Shown here in pieces: positions 1 through 6,964 of a stretch of 24,370 nucleotides of DNA. The notes under the pieces were generated by a model. The model did no database searches, had not been told where the DNA came from, and worked only from the letters and a program-made list of their open reading frames with translations. How positions within the stretch are numbered: position 1 is the stretch's first letter; every line of letters begins with the position of its first letter. Origin of the DNA: Desulfotignum sp. (GTDB lineage: Bacteria > Desulfobacterota > Desulfobacteria > Desulfobacterales > Desulfobacteraceae); assembly GCA_021737445.1 (NCBI GenBank), contig JAIPDY010000016.1:1-24370 (forward strand), in the 5' to 3' direction. A program made the position numbers and the translations under genes.

Positions 1-2
1 GC

Positions 3-155
3 TGGAGAACAGCATGGATATTCGCTTTGCACCCCACAACCTGCACCTGGAATGCGCTGTGTCAGGATCTTGCCATCGACCACCCCCAGACCGTGGCCGA
101 TTACATCAGCCTGAAAAAACCACCACCCGGTTGCGGCCGGGCCTTTTTGGCTTGA
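3..155 (+). CDS. Possible 3' end of an unrecognised plus-strand gene, cut by the window edge
   Basis: One plus frame is open from the window edge to a TGA at 153-155. Around 48-119 its third-position GC and residues look coding (reads WNALCQDLAIDHPQTVADYI). The first 47 bases look more coding in the frame one base earlier, so a frameshift near position 50 is possible. A short GC hairpin (126-130 with 137-141) followed by five T lies before the stop, so the true end is uncertain. The frame overlaps the 3' end of the converging diguanylate cyclase by about 55 bases. I do not recognise the family. The whole stretch could be non-coding. Confidence 0.22.
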   Translation, partial: WRTAWIFALHPTTCTWNALCQDLAIDHPQTVADYISLKKPPPGCGRAFLA

Positions 156-1180
156 TACATGGCATCGTCCACCATTTTGGCAATCTGTTGGGCAGTGTCT
201 GCGTTATTTTTGTCTGTCATATCCAGACAAGCAACCCCGAAACTAGCGGTCACGTGAAACAGGGATTGGTCCGGCGAGGTGAACGCCTGGCGTTCAATGG
301 CGGCCCGCAGTTTGTCCGCGGTAATCCTGGCGGTTTCCTTTTCGGTTTCCGGCAGAAGCACCACAAACTCTTCGCCCCCGTACCGGGCCACAATATCGGC
401 ACTCCGGGTATTGGACCCGAATATGGCGGCAATGGCCTTGAGCACGTCATCACCGGTCTGGTGGCCGTACCTGTCATTGATTGTTTTAAAATGATCGATA
501 TCCATCATGAGCAGGCTCACGGGATGATCATACCGCCGGGCCCGCGCAATCTCTTCATCCAGCCTGGCATGAAAATGCCGTCGGTTGAACAGCTGGGTCA
601 GCTCATCCGTGATGGACATTTTTTCGATGGTGCTGTAAGCCTTTGAAAGACTTCCGGCCAGCCGGGATATCAGAAACAGAACAATACCCAGCAATACCAG
701 AGAGGCGGCAATACCTAAACCGATGAAACCAAACCGGTTTCGGGCCATTTTTTGTTCTGTGTCGCTCACATCAAAGGTCACGCTGATACCGCCCCGGACA
801 TCACCGACCTTGTAACCCTGCTTTGCATGACAGGGCATGCAGCTGTCTTCTACATACAGCGGCGCCATATACCGGTAAATGGATCGTACGTTGTCCTTTA
901 GCAGGGCATGCGTTTCTCTGTTTCCTGCTTCAAAACCGGACAGGGCCGCTCTTTCAAAGTCATCCTGGGCATTGTCCGGATTCAAAGGAATGAGGCTGGT
1001 AATGTGATAGGCGAAATCCCCGGACTGCAGGGCGTATTCAGAAATTTCCCGGGTCATCAGGGCCGGGTTTTTCATGGTATAGACGGTCCCGTCCGCAGCC
1101 GTGATGTCCGGGTTTTCCAGATAAGGGTTGGATCGAACACCCGGGCCTTTTTTGATAAATATCCCGCCATGTCTCCGCCT
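101..1180 (-). pseudogene. 5'-truncated heme-sensor (DUF3365-type) diguanylate cyclase
   Basis: The GGDEF domain would make the second messenger c-di-GMP from two GTP. Counting from the first ATG (1075), a CxxCH heme-type motif lies at residues 79-83 (CMPCH), a membrane segment at about 115-138, and a GGDEF domain at about 153-324. GGEEF is at 233-237 and an intact RxxD inhibitory site (R224, D227) lies five residues before it. The same frame stays open upstream of 1075 and still reads like the family (HGGIFIKKG, then SNPYLENPDI). This homology stops near 1171-1180 and no ATG serves it. The leader, first membrane helix and start of the sensor domain are therefore missing, and a toxin-antitoxin pair occupies their place. 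The piece from ATG 1075 could still be made, but its periplasmic half would lack the export signal. Family assignment is secure; loss of function is inferred. Confidence 0.85.
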
Positions 1181-1213
1181 TATTGCACAATTTGATATTT
1201 TTGGGTCATAGCG

Positions 1214-1639
1214 TTATCTTTTGTTTGGTATAATAACCGGAATGATATTTCTCTTGTTTTTTCTGTAGATCCGAAAGTCACTATCCAATGTGCAAACTGT
1301 ACTTTCTGATATTTGCTCAGACAGTCTAACCAGACAAGCATCAGCAAGAGACATTGGAACATTTCTGTATTTTTCCAGAAGAATTTTTATTGAATTTGAT
1401 TCCGCTTCCAAGTCGAAGGGTAGAATTATTAATTTACGTTCGAGCAGCTCCAGGACGTTATGCGCCCCATTGGAAAAACCTTGCAGCAAAAAACACGCTT
1501 CTGATATGACTGATTCGCATGATATGAAAGGAGGAGAGATAAGAGAAAATTGTGTTTTTGCCCATTCATGATAAGAATCATTTTTGTTGAGAAATGCTAC
1601 GAGTGGCCCGGTATCAACAATGACCCTTTTCTGTTTCAT
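1214..1639 (-). CDS. VapC-type PIN-domain toxin
   Basis: A 141-residue PIN-domain protein, the usual VapC length. VapC toxins are Mg-dependent RNases held inactive by a cognate antitoxin. Acidic active-site candidates are in place: D9 in the opening VDTGPLVAF motif, E47 (ISEA), D100 (LADA), and D119/D121 (TLDSDF). The ATG overlaps the antitoxin stop by four bases (ATGA), so the two are translationally coupled. The stop (1214-1216) is in frame with the truncated diguanylate cyclase that follows. The region is much more AT-rich than its neighbours, suggesting acquisition. The RNA target cannot be inferred. Confidence 0.9.
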   Translation of the reverse strand: MKQKRVIVDTGPLVAFLNKNDSYHEWAKTQFSLISPPFISCESVISEACFLLQGFSNGAHNVLELLERKLIILPFDLEAESNSIKILLEKYRNVPMSLADACLVRLSEQISESTVCTLDSDFRIYRKNKRNIIPVIIPNKR

Positions 1640-1875
1640 GCGCCGTATCCCTCCAGATAATCTTTAATGATTGAGATATCTGAGGGTGCCTCGATACTGC
1701 CGGCCAAATCTTCTGATAGATCCAAAATTGATCCTTCAAGTGTAATATTGTCTTTTGAAAAGTATTCTGACAGTGCAATACGTACAATTTCCGATTTGCT
1801 CAGGCCTTTTTGTTTGGCATGACTGCTGAGTTGTGTATTTAGAACGTCAGGAACTTTTACAGTTAAGGTGCTCAA
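1636..1875 (-). CDS. Ribbon-helix-helix (CopG-type) antitoxin
   Basis: A 79-residue antitoxin partner of the PIN toxin. The first 45 residues match a ribbon-helix-helix DNA-binding domain: a beta strand (LTVKVPD), then LSKSEIVRIALSEYF as the two-helix core. The acidic C-terminal tail (about 50-79) would be the toxin-binding segment. The start is TTG at 1873-1875, chosen because an AAGGAGAG ribosome site lies about 7 bases upstream and no suitable ATG exists. RHH antitoxins usually repress their own operon; an 11-base direct repeat upstream could be the operator. The gene has low GC: 19 of 60 bases are G or C in 1741-1800, against 37 of 60 in 2221-2280 next door. Confidence 0.88.
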   Translation of the reverse strand: MSTLTVKVPDVLNTQLSSHAKQKGLSKSEIVRIALSEYFSKDNITLEGSILDLSEDLAGSIEAPSDISIIKDYLEGYGA

Positions 1876-1902
1876 TTGTTACTCTCCTTATAGAGTATTT
1901 CT

Positions 1903-1943
1903 TATCTGTCAATATGGTAATATTTTGATTTATATATGTCAAT
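1903..1943 (-). promoter_or_regulatory. Direct repeats and TTGACA motifs upstream of the antitoxin
   Basis: On the plus strand TATCTGTCAAT (1903-1913) and TATATGTCAAT (1933-1943) match at 10 of 11 positions and start exactly 30 bases apart, about three helical turns. Read on the minus strand each contains TTGACA, so one may be the -35 element and both may be binding sites for the RHH antitoxin. The distance to the antitoxin start and the repeat phasing fit autoregulation. No experiment or database match supports this. Confidence 0.4.
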
Positions 1944-2013
1944 GATACTCTCTTAATCAATCTCCCACCGGCATGAAAATCAGCGATGACAGGCTTTGAG
2001 GTGTCAATGGGTT

Positions 2014-2631
2014 TCATGGGTCAAAAAGGTTCAACTCCGGGTAATGCTTTTGGGCACATTCCCGGCAGATGCCGTGGCTGAACTCCGTGTCCGTGTTTTC
2101 CCGGATATAGGCCTCGAGATCACTCCAGTATCCTTTGTCATCCCGGATTTTTTTACAGTGCATGCAGATGGGCAGCAGACTGCTCAGCTTTCTGATCTTT
2201 GCCAGGGCCTGTCTGAGTTCTTCGATCACCTGATCCCGCTCCCGTTCCGCGGTCAGAATCCGCACCATGGCATCGATCCGGGCGATCAGTTCCCGGTTGG
2301 ATATTGGCCGGGCAATATAGCCGTCCGCACCGGCATCCAGTCCATCTGCCTGCTGGTCCGAAGCGGTTCTCATCCCGGAGGTCAAAATCACGAACGTGCC
2401 GTCTAAAAGCGGGTCTGCCTTGATCTGCCGGCAAAGCGCCGTGCCCATGATATCCGGCAGCACCACATCCAGAAGGATGATGTCCGGTTTTTCCTCTCTG
2501 GCTGTTTTTATGGCAGCCTCTCCTGTAGATGCTTCCATTACTGTGTATCCGGCTTTTTTCACCAGCCGGGAGGTGGCAAACAGCAGATCCGGGTCATCAT
2601 CCACAATCAATATTTTTATCGGCTGTGTCAT
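2014..2631 (-). CDS. Response-regulator receiver protein with a four-cysteine tail
   Basis: A 205-residue receiver protein, last gene of the four-gene signalling operon. Residues 5-120 form a receiver domain: acidic pocket DDD near 11-13, phospho-acceptor D55 (LLDVVLP) and the LTSG switch segment. The normally invariant lysine before proline is arginine here (IARPIS). After a coiled-coil-like helix (about 125-150) comes a cysteine module with CMHC and CREC pairs, plausibly zinc-binding. There is no DNA-binding or enzymatic output domain, so output is probably by protein contact. I chose ATG 2631 (MTQPIKIL) with AGAGGAA upstream; an in-frame TTG at 2658 would add nine residues and overlap the kinase stop. 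It follows the kinase gene by 23 bases and is its probable partner. Confidence 0.9.
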   Translation of the reverse strand: MTQPIKILIVDDDPDLLFATSRLVKKAGYTVMEASTGEAAIKTAREEKPDIILLDVVLPDIMGTALCRQIKADPLLDGTFVILTSGMRTASDQQADGLDAGADGYIARPISNRELIARIDAMVRILTAERERDQVIEELRQALAKIRKLSSLLPICMHCKKIRDDKGYWSDLEAYIRENTDTEFSHGICRECAQKHYPELNLFDP

Positions 2632-2654
2632 GGCAGTATTGTTCCTCTGGTGTT

Positions 2655-3776
2655 TCAAATTTGTTTGATAACCGGCAGCTTCACCGTTATGAAGGTACCG
2701 CGGTCCGGTTCACTGTCCACATGCAGCGTACCGTTGTGGGCTGTGATAATCTTGTGGGTGATCAGCAGGCCCAGACCGGTGCTCTTTTCTCCTGCGGTTT
2801 TTTTCGTCCGGGTTCTGCCGAAAGGGGTGAACAGTTTTTCCATCTCCTGCCGGGACATTCCCGGCCCTTTGTCTTCCACAGAAAAGACCAGATGGTCCTG
2901 CCGGCAGCAAAGCCGGATCCGGACGGTATCTCCCTCCCTGCTGTAATCGATGGCGTTGGAAACCAGGTTGGTTACTGCCTGTTCTATTTTTTCGGCATCG
3001 ATTATAGCCGGCCCGGGGCAAGGGTCAATGTCCACCTGGAGCATGACCCCCTTTTTTTGGGCCTGCAGCCGGTTGATCTCCAGGCTTCTGGACAGGACCG
3101 TTGGCATATCCGCAGGCTGCATGTCCAGGTCAAACCGCCTGGCTTCAATGGCACTGACATCCAGAAAATCATCCACCAGGTGTTTCATGAACAAAGACCG
3201 GTTGTGGATGGTGGACAAAAAAGCCTGATGTTCCGTGCCCAGATCCCGGGCCGCCTCATCTTGCAGAAATTCGCAATAGGTGAGAATCAGGCCGATCGGT
3301 TTTCGCAGATCATGGGCAGCCATGCCCAGAAACTGATTCTTTTCCCGGTTCAGCCGGGCCAGCTCGGAGTTTTGTTTGTGGAGCCGGCGGGTCAGGTTAT
3401 TGAGTTCCTGATTCAGCGACAGCAGCTGTTTTTGCATGTGCACCATTTCCCGGGCATCCAGCCGGCCAAAAGCCAGTATCAGGTTTTGTACCTGCGCAAA
3501 ATAGAAATCATAGCTCTGGGGCAGTCCAGCTGCTGTTTTAATGTTTAGAAGTTGGGGCCCACCCCTTGCCTGAACCAGATTTGTGAGATTGAACGTGCCG
3601 GCAAAATCCACCACCAGGTCTGAAAACACGGTGTCGTTTTCCCGGCACCTGGTGAGGGTCCGGGCGGATTCATTTGCTTCAAGAATACGGCCGTCCCCGG
3701 ACAGCACAAAAAACAGATCCTGTGATTGTCGGGTGACATAGCCGTATGCAGCCTGTTCTCTGGTCTCCCACATCAT
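2655..3776 (-). CDS. PAS-domain sensor histidine kinase
   Basis: Soluble histidine kinase of about 373 residues with no membrane segment. An N-terminal PAS-like region (about 18-105) is followed by a coiled coil (about 110-148). Next is a HisKA dimerisation domain with the phospho-acceptor in MAAHDLRKP (about His155), then an HATPase_c domain with N box NLVSNAIDYS, G1 VEDKGPGM and G2 STGLGLLI. All catalytic boxes look intact. The gene lies between the B12-binding protein gene (stop at 3781) and the receiver gene. The lack of a membrane domain fits an input from the two small cytosolic proteins encoded upstream. The start is uncertain: ATG 3776 or 3773, or TTG at 3791 overlapping the upstream gene; none has a strong ribosome site. 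Confidence 0.92.
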   Translation of the reverse strand: MMWETREQAAYGYVTRQSQDLFFVLSGDGRILEANESARTLTRCRENDTVFSDLVVDFAGTFNLTNLVQARGGPQLLNIKTAAGLPQSYDFYFAQVQNLILAFGRLDAREMVHMQKQLLSLNQELNNLTRRLHKQNSELARLNREKNQFLGMAAHDLRKPIGLILTYCEFLQDEAARDLGTEHQAFLSTIHNRSLFMKHLVDDFLDVSAIEARRFDLDMQPADMPTVLSRSLEINRLQAQKKGVMLQVDIDPCPGPAIIDAEKIEQAVTNLVSNAIDYSREGDTVRIRLCCRQDHLVFSVEDKGPGMSRQEMEKLFTPFGRTRTKKTAGEKSTGLGLLITHKIITAHNGTLHVDSEPDRGTFITVKLPVIKQI

Positions 3777-3780
3777 TTTT

Positions 3781-4425
3781 TCATGCCGCAATCAGTGAGG
3801 TGAGCCGGTCAAGAGAGGGGACATACGCCGTTCCCGAATACTGCCTGGTGATCTCGGTGCCGCCCCAGTTGAAGGCCTGGCCCCCCACAAAGATATCCAG
3901 ATGCAAGAAATTTCCCCGGATGGCTGCCAACCCGGCTTTCAGTGCCGGCATGTTGAAATAGACACTCACAGACAACCCCACAAGGTCAGGTTTTTCATCA
4001 TGGATATGGGCCAGCATCTGGTCCACCGGGGTGTTGGCCCCCAGAAACTGGCTGTCCCAGCCGTTGAGTTCAAAGATGTCTGCCACCATTTTGCCGCCCA
4101 CCTGGTGAAATTCGTTGGCAGCACAGGAGATCACCACTTTTCTGTCATTCCCGGAATCGGAGACTGCTCTGTCAAACAGCCGGGGATAGACCAGGTTCAG
4201 CAACCCTTCGGTGATGGCGGTCACCAGATGTTCTTTGGCCACAGAGATCCTGTTGAATTCCCATAACCGGCCCACCTCGTACAGGCTTTTTTGAAACAGG
4301 TCTGCATACAGGGTCTTGATCTCGATATCCCGGTCCAGAAGCTGCTGCACGATGCGGGCGCATTCCCGGCGGTTTCCCTCTAAAAGCAGGGTCAGGTATT
4401 CCTGGTACAGCGCTTCGGTGATCAT
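3781..4425 (-). CDS. Stand-alone B12-binding sensor protein with CarH-like Wx9EH motif
   Basis: A 214-residue protein: a four-helix B12-binding cap (about 1-90) plus a Rossmann-type cobalamin domain (about 95-214). The cobalamin-ligand motif reads ExHxxG (E105, H107, G110) rather than DxHxxG, and the histidine is kept. The helical cap carries W55, then nine residues, then E65-H66. This Wx9EH pattern is the signature described for CarH-type adenosylcobalamin photoreceptors, where these residues sit against the upper face of B12. Unlike CarH there is no MerR DNA-binding domain. The gene lies directly before a soluble histidine kinase, so the likely role is a B12- or light-responsive regulator of that kinase. 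Start ATG 4425 overlaps the upstream stop (ATGA) and has AGGAAC upstream. A corrinoid protein of a methyltransferase is less likely, because no methyltransferase gene is nearby. Confidence 0.85.
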   Translation of the reverse strand: MITEALYQEYLTLLLEGNRRECARIVQQLLDRDIEIKTLYADLFQKSLYEVGRLWEFNRISVAKEHLVTAITEGLLNLVYPRLFDRAVSDSGNDRKVVISCAANEFHQVGGKMVADIFELNGWDSQFLGANTPVDQMLAHIHDEKPDLVGLSVSVYFNMPALKAGLAAIRGNFLHLDIFVGGQAFNWGGTEITRQYSGTAYVPSLDRLTSLIAA

Positions 4426-4913
4426 TTCTGCGTTCCTGCACCATGAAGGTGATCCGGGCTGTCTGAAACCGATGTTGCCAGATCGGTGTCGGTGACTGCG
4501 GTAAACTTTGGAATGTTGACGATCAACCAGTTGTAAAAAGGATAAATCTGTGTCCATGCATCTGCTGACAGCTCTTTTTGCAGCAGGTCCACCCAGATGT
4601 TCAGATTGGCTGCCCAGTAGGTGGTACAAAACCCATGGGACCGGTAGGCCCGAAATACCCAGAGCACGGTTTCCACAAACACGGCAGGCTGGTAATCTGA
4701 AAACAAAGATAACATGAACCGGGGAAAATTGCGGTTGTTATCTTCAGCCATCTGTTCATTTCCCTTGCCCACCAGTTTTTCAAGGTCCGGCCGCGCCATG
4801 AGCAGCCCGTTGCCTTTGACGGCGATCTGTTCCCATTTAGCTTCAAATTCCCGGATGGCTGTTTCTGAAGGCGGGACAAGTTTCTGGGCAGTGGTCAAAA
4901 GTACGTCTTTCAT
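4422..4913 (-). CDS. Unrecognised helical protein, first gene of the B12-sensor operon
   Basis: A 163-residue protein that I cannot assign to a named family. It appears mostly alpha-helical and cytosolic, with no signal peptide or membrane segment. Aromatic residues are common in the middle (LWVFRAYRSHGF, TTYWAANLNIW, IYPFYNWLI), which could line a ligand or chromophore pocket. The last 20 residues look disordered. An AAGGAG ribosome site precedes ATG 4913, and the 3' end overlaps the B12-binding gene by four bases, so the two are translated together, probably in stoichiometric amounts. I infer a sensory or adaptor role next to the B12 protein and kinase; there is no direct evidence for the ligand. 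Confidence 0.8.
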   Translation of the reverse strand: MKDVLLTTAQKLVPPSETAIREFEAKWEQIAVKGNGLLMARPDLEKLVGKGNEQMAEDNNRNFPRFMLSLFSDYQPAVFVETVLWVFRAYRSHGFCTTYWAANLNIWVDLLQKELSADAWTQIYPFYNWLIVNIPKFTAVTDTDLATSVSDSPDHLHGAGTQK

Positions 4914-5033
4914 GGTTGACTCCTTTTATACGATGGGTTAGAGGTCTTTCAGTAATGGATATCTCCATATACCGCTTTTTTGCGGCAGATGCAATGCCCA
5001 AACAGACATTCATACCGAAGGAGACAGAAGACA

Positions 5034-5855
5034 ATGCAAAAAGATCCCCTGACAGCAGAAGACAGAACTCAAGACAGCCAACTGATAGTGGACACCCGAA
5101 ACCATGTGCTGTGCATGGGACTGAACAGGGCCAAAAAACGCAATGCCTTTGACCTGGATCTGTACCGGCAGCTGAGCCTTGCCTATGGTGAGCTGCACCG
5201 CAATCCGAACCTCAGATGCGGGGTGCTGTATGCCAAAGGAGACCATTTTACCGCCGGCCTGGACCTGCAGGAATGGGCGGAATGTTTTTCCAGAGGGCAG
5301 TTTCCTGAACTGCCTGAATCTGGGATGGACCCCCTGGGCCTGAATCCGGACAGACAGGTGGGCAAACCCGTGGTCATGGCTGTCCAGGGGATCTGCCTGA
5401 CCATCGGCCTGGAGCTGCTGCTGGCCTGTGATATCCGGGTGGCGGCAGACACTGTCCGGTTCGGCCAGATCGAAATAAAGCGGGGTATCTACCCGGTGGG
5501 GGGTGCCACGGTCCGTTTTTTCCAGGAAGTGGGCTGGGGCAATGCCATGCGGTATCTGTTGACCGGCGATGAGATCACTGCAAAAGAGGCGTTCCGCCTG
5601 GGTCTGGTCCAGGAGGTGACCCCGGCACAAGCCTGCCTGGACACTGCCTTTACCATTGCCGATACCATTGCAAAGCAGGCGCCCTTGGGCGTTGCCGCTT
5701 CCCTGCGGTCCAGCCGCCTGGCCCGGTACCACGGGGACCAGGCCGCCATTGACCGCCTTTTGCCGGATCTGATGCCCCTGATGAAAACCCGGGATGTCCA
5801 GGAGGGCCTGGCCTCTTTTCTGGAACGGCGGGAAGCCCGGTTCAAAGGGGTATAA
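5034..5855 (+). CDS. Enoyl-CoA hydratase/isomerase (crotonase) family protein
   Basis: A 273-residue crotonase-fold protein acting on acyl-CoA thioesters in the cytosol. The oxyanion-hole segments (KGDHFTAGLDL; AVQGICLTIGLE) are present. Both glutamates matching the two catalytic acids of enoyl-CoA hydratase are kept: E127 in GLELLLACDI and E147 in FGQIEIKRG. Hydratase activity is therefore possible, though the family also contains isomerases, hydrolases and dehalogenases. I chose ATG 5034 because GAAGGAG lies about 10 bases upstream; the frame is open further upstream to 4980 but those residues do not resemble the family. It is transcribed divergently from the signalling operon and converges on the nuclease gene, so it seems monocistronic. 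The substrate is unknown. Confidence 0.88.
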   Translation: MQKDPLTAEDRTQDSQLIVDTRNHVLCMGLNRAKKRNAFDLDLYRQLSLAYGELHRNPNLRCGVLYAKGDHFTAGLDLQEWAECFSRGQFPELPESGMDPLGLNPDRQVGKPVVMAVQGICLTIGLELLLACDIRVAADTVRFGQIEIKRGIYPVGGATVRFFQEVGWGNAMRYLLTGDEITAKEAFRLGLVQEVTPAQACLDTAFTIADTIAKQAPLGVAASLRSSRLARYHGDQAAIDRLLPDLMPLMKTRDVQEGLASFLERREARFKGV

Positions 5856-5914
5856 CTGACCCGGCCTGCGATCTTTTTCCAGTACCAGAAACGGCCCAGG
5901 ATCAATGGTGCGTT

Positions 5915-6964
5915 TTATGGCTGTTCTGCCTGAAATTCTTTCAACCGGGTACATTCAATCAACCGGTCCAATGTTTTCAAGGTAAAAACCTTGCCCCTTG
6001 TAGCAATAATCATTTTTTTCATATCTTCTCTGCGCACCCCGAAACCACGCCCCCCTATACATGCGATCACTTCATATTTCGGATCGTCTGCACGCCGGCC
6101 GGCAAGGCTCAATTGACCAAGATGCTGAATGCGCGTCACTTTGTCACGCGCTGTACCATCATCTTCCGTAATTTTGGCTTCTATGATGATCTGGGGATTA
6201 AATTCACTGGGAATAATAAAATCCGGAGACTGGTCAAACCCCTCGATCCTTTCTGCCCGCTTGGTTTTCCGAAAACTGATGGCTGCTCTGAAGAGAACAT
6301 CTTCGATTGCAGATTCCAGCGTATCTCCAATAATGTCACTCACAGAATCCCGATGTCCGGCAAAAGGCCTCCCAAGAAGCCGTTCATACAGCAGCATGGC
6401 ATACGGCACCCCTATTCCCGAAAGATTTTTGATGCCTGCAATCCCTTGTCTGGTATCAGCTTTGTCCAGACGGTGCAATAGCGCTGTCTCTATTTTTGGT
6501 GCACCTTCTGACAATAATTGACATGCAGTCCGAATCATCGCGCCAACCCGCTCTTTAACGACCCCATTGGTATTGAGTGCGGTTTCGGGGGCCATACGAA
6601 TCTTCCGATCCAAAGAACGCACAAAACCCTGTGTAACGGAAACACCGGTTCTCTGGGTTGTAACGTAGCCCCATTCAGGCGGTGTAAACCCCAGCATGGC
6701 CCGCAGTACCACAAGAGAAATTGGTTCAGAAATAGTTGCCGGGAAAATTTTTTCAGGATCCAGCCGGGAAAACCCATTGGTTACTGCCTTTAATACCTCG
6801 TATCCACGTTCAAAAACAGGGTATTCAACAAATCCTTCACCCTTTGGCATGACAAGAAACTCTGATTCAAGACATGAAAACACACTGTCAATATAACTGT
6901 CAATGTCCTTGAGGATCTCTCCTGAAACAGCTTCAAAAGGGAATTTCTGCATTTTCGGTTTCAT
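5915..6964 (-). CDS. Putative restriction endonuclease with PD-(D/E)xK motif
   Basis: A 349-residue protein; the N-terminal two thirds is unrecognised and probably helical. A nuclease core is visible near residues 247-264: PDF (D248), then a strand with IIIEAKI (E262, K264). This is the PD-(D/E)xK arrangement, with E221 in an upstream helix as a further candidate. ATG 6964 was chosen (GGAG just upstream); it overlaps the methyltransferase gene end by 32 bases, and an in-frame TTG at 6991 would overlap more. Tight coupling to a DNA methyltransferase supports a type II-like restriction role. The recognition sequence cannot be read from the DNA. A McrBC- or Mrr-like modification-dependent nuclease would be an alternative, but the overlap with its own methylase argues against it. 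Confidence 0.78.
   Translation of the reverse strand: MKPKMQKFPFEAVSGEILKDIDSYIDSVFSCLESEFLVMPKGEGFVEYPVFERGYEVLKAVTNGFSRLDPEKIFPATISEPISLVVLRAMLGFTPPEWGYVTTQRTGVSVTQGFVRSLDRKIRMAPETALNTNGVVKERVGAMIRTACQLLSEGAPKIETALLHRLDKADTRQGIAGIKNLSGIGVPYAMLLYERLLGRPFAGHRDSVSDIIGDTLESAIEDVLFRAAISFRKTKRAERIEGFDQSPDFIIPSEFNPQIIIEAKITEDDGTARDKVTRIQHLGQLSLAGRRADDPKYEVIACIGGRGFGVRREDMKKMIIATRGKVFTLKTLDRLIECTRLKEFQAEQP

Noticed and set aside
126..148. GC hairpin with T5 as a terminator
   Set aside because: The stem is only five base pairs and lies within the end of the cyclase coding sequence; too weak to list as a separate feature.
1876..2013. Remnant of the missing cyclase N-terminus beyond the antitoxin
   Set aside because: I looked for a leader and first membrane helix on the minus strand here and saw none; only regulatory repeats and AT-rich DNA.
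2529..3548. Long plus-strand open frame (about 339 codons)
   Set aside because: It is antisense to the histidine kinase, whose catalytic boxes are all intact, and its translation shows no recognisable domain.
3781..4629. Longer form of the B12-binding protein, starting near 4629
   Set aside because: The extra N-terminal residues lie over the upstream gene and do not resemble the family; ATG 4425 with an ATGA overlap and ribosome site is better.
4955..4968. Short palindrome ATGGA-TATC-TCCAT in the divergent promoter region
   Set aside because: A five-base-arm palindrome is easily due to chance and no second copy was seen nearby.
5010..5954. Long minus-strand open frame (about 314 codons)
   Set aside because: It lies opposite the crotonase gene with clear family motifs; it is a product of GC-rich codon use on the other strand.
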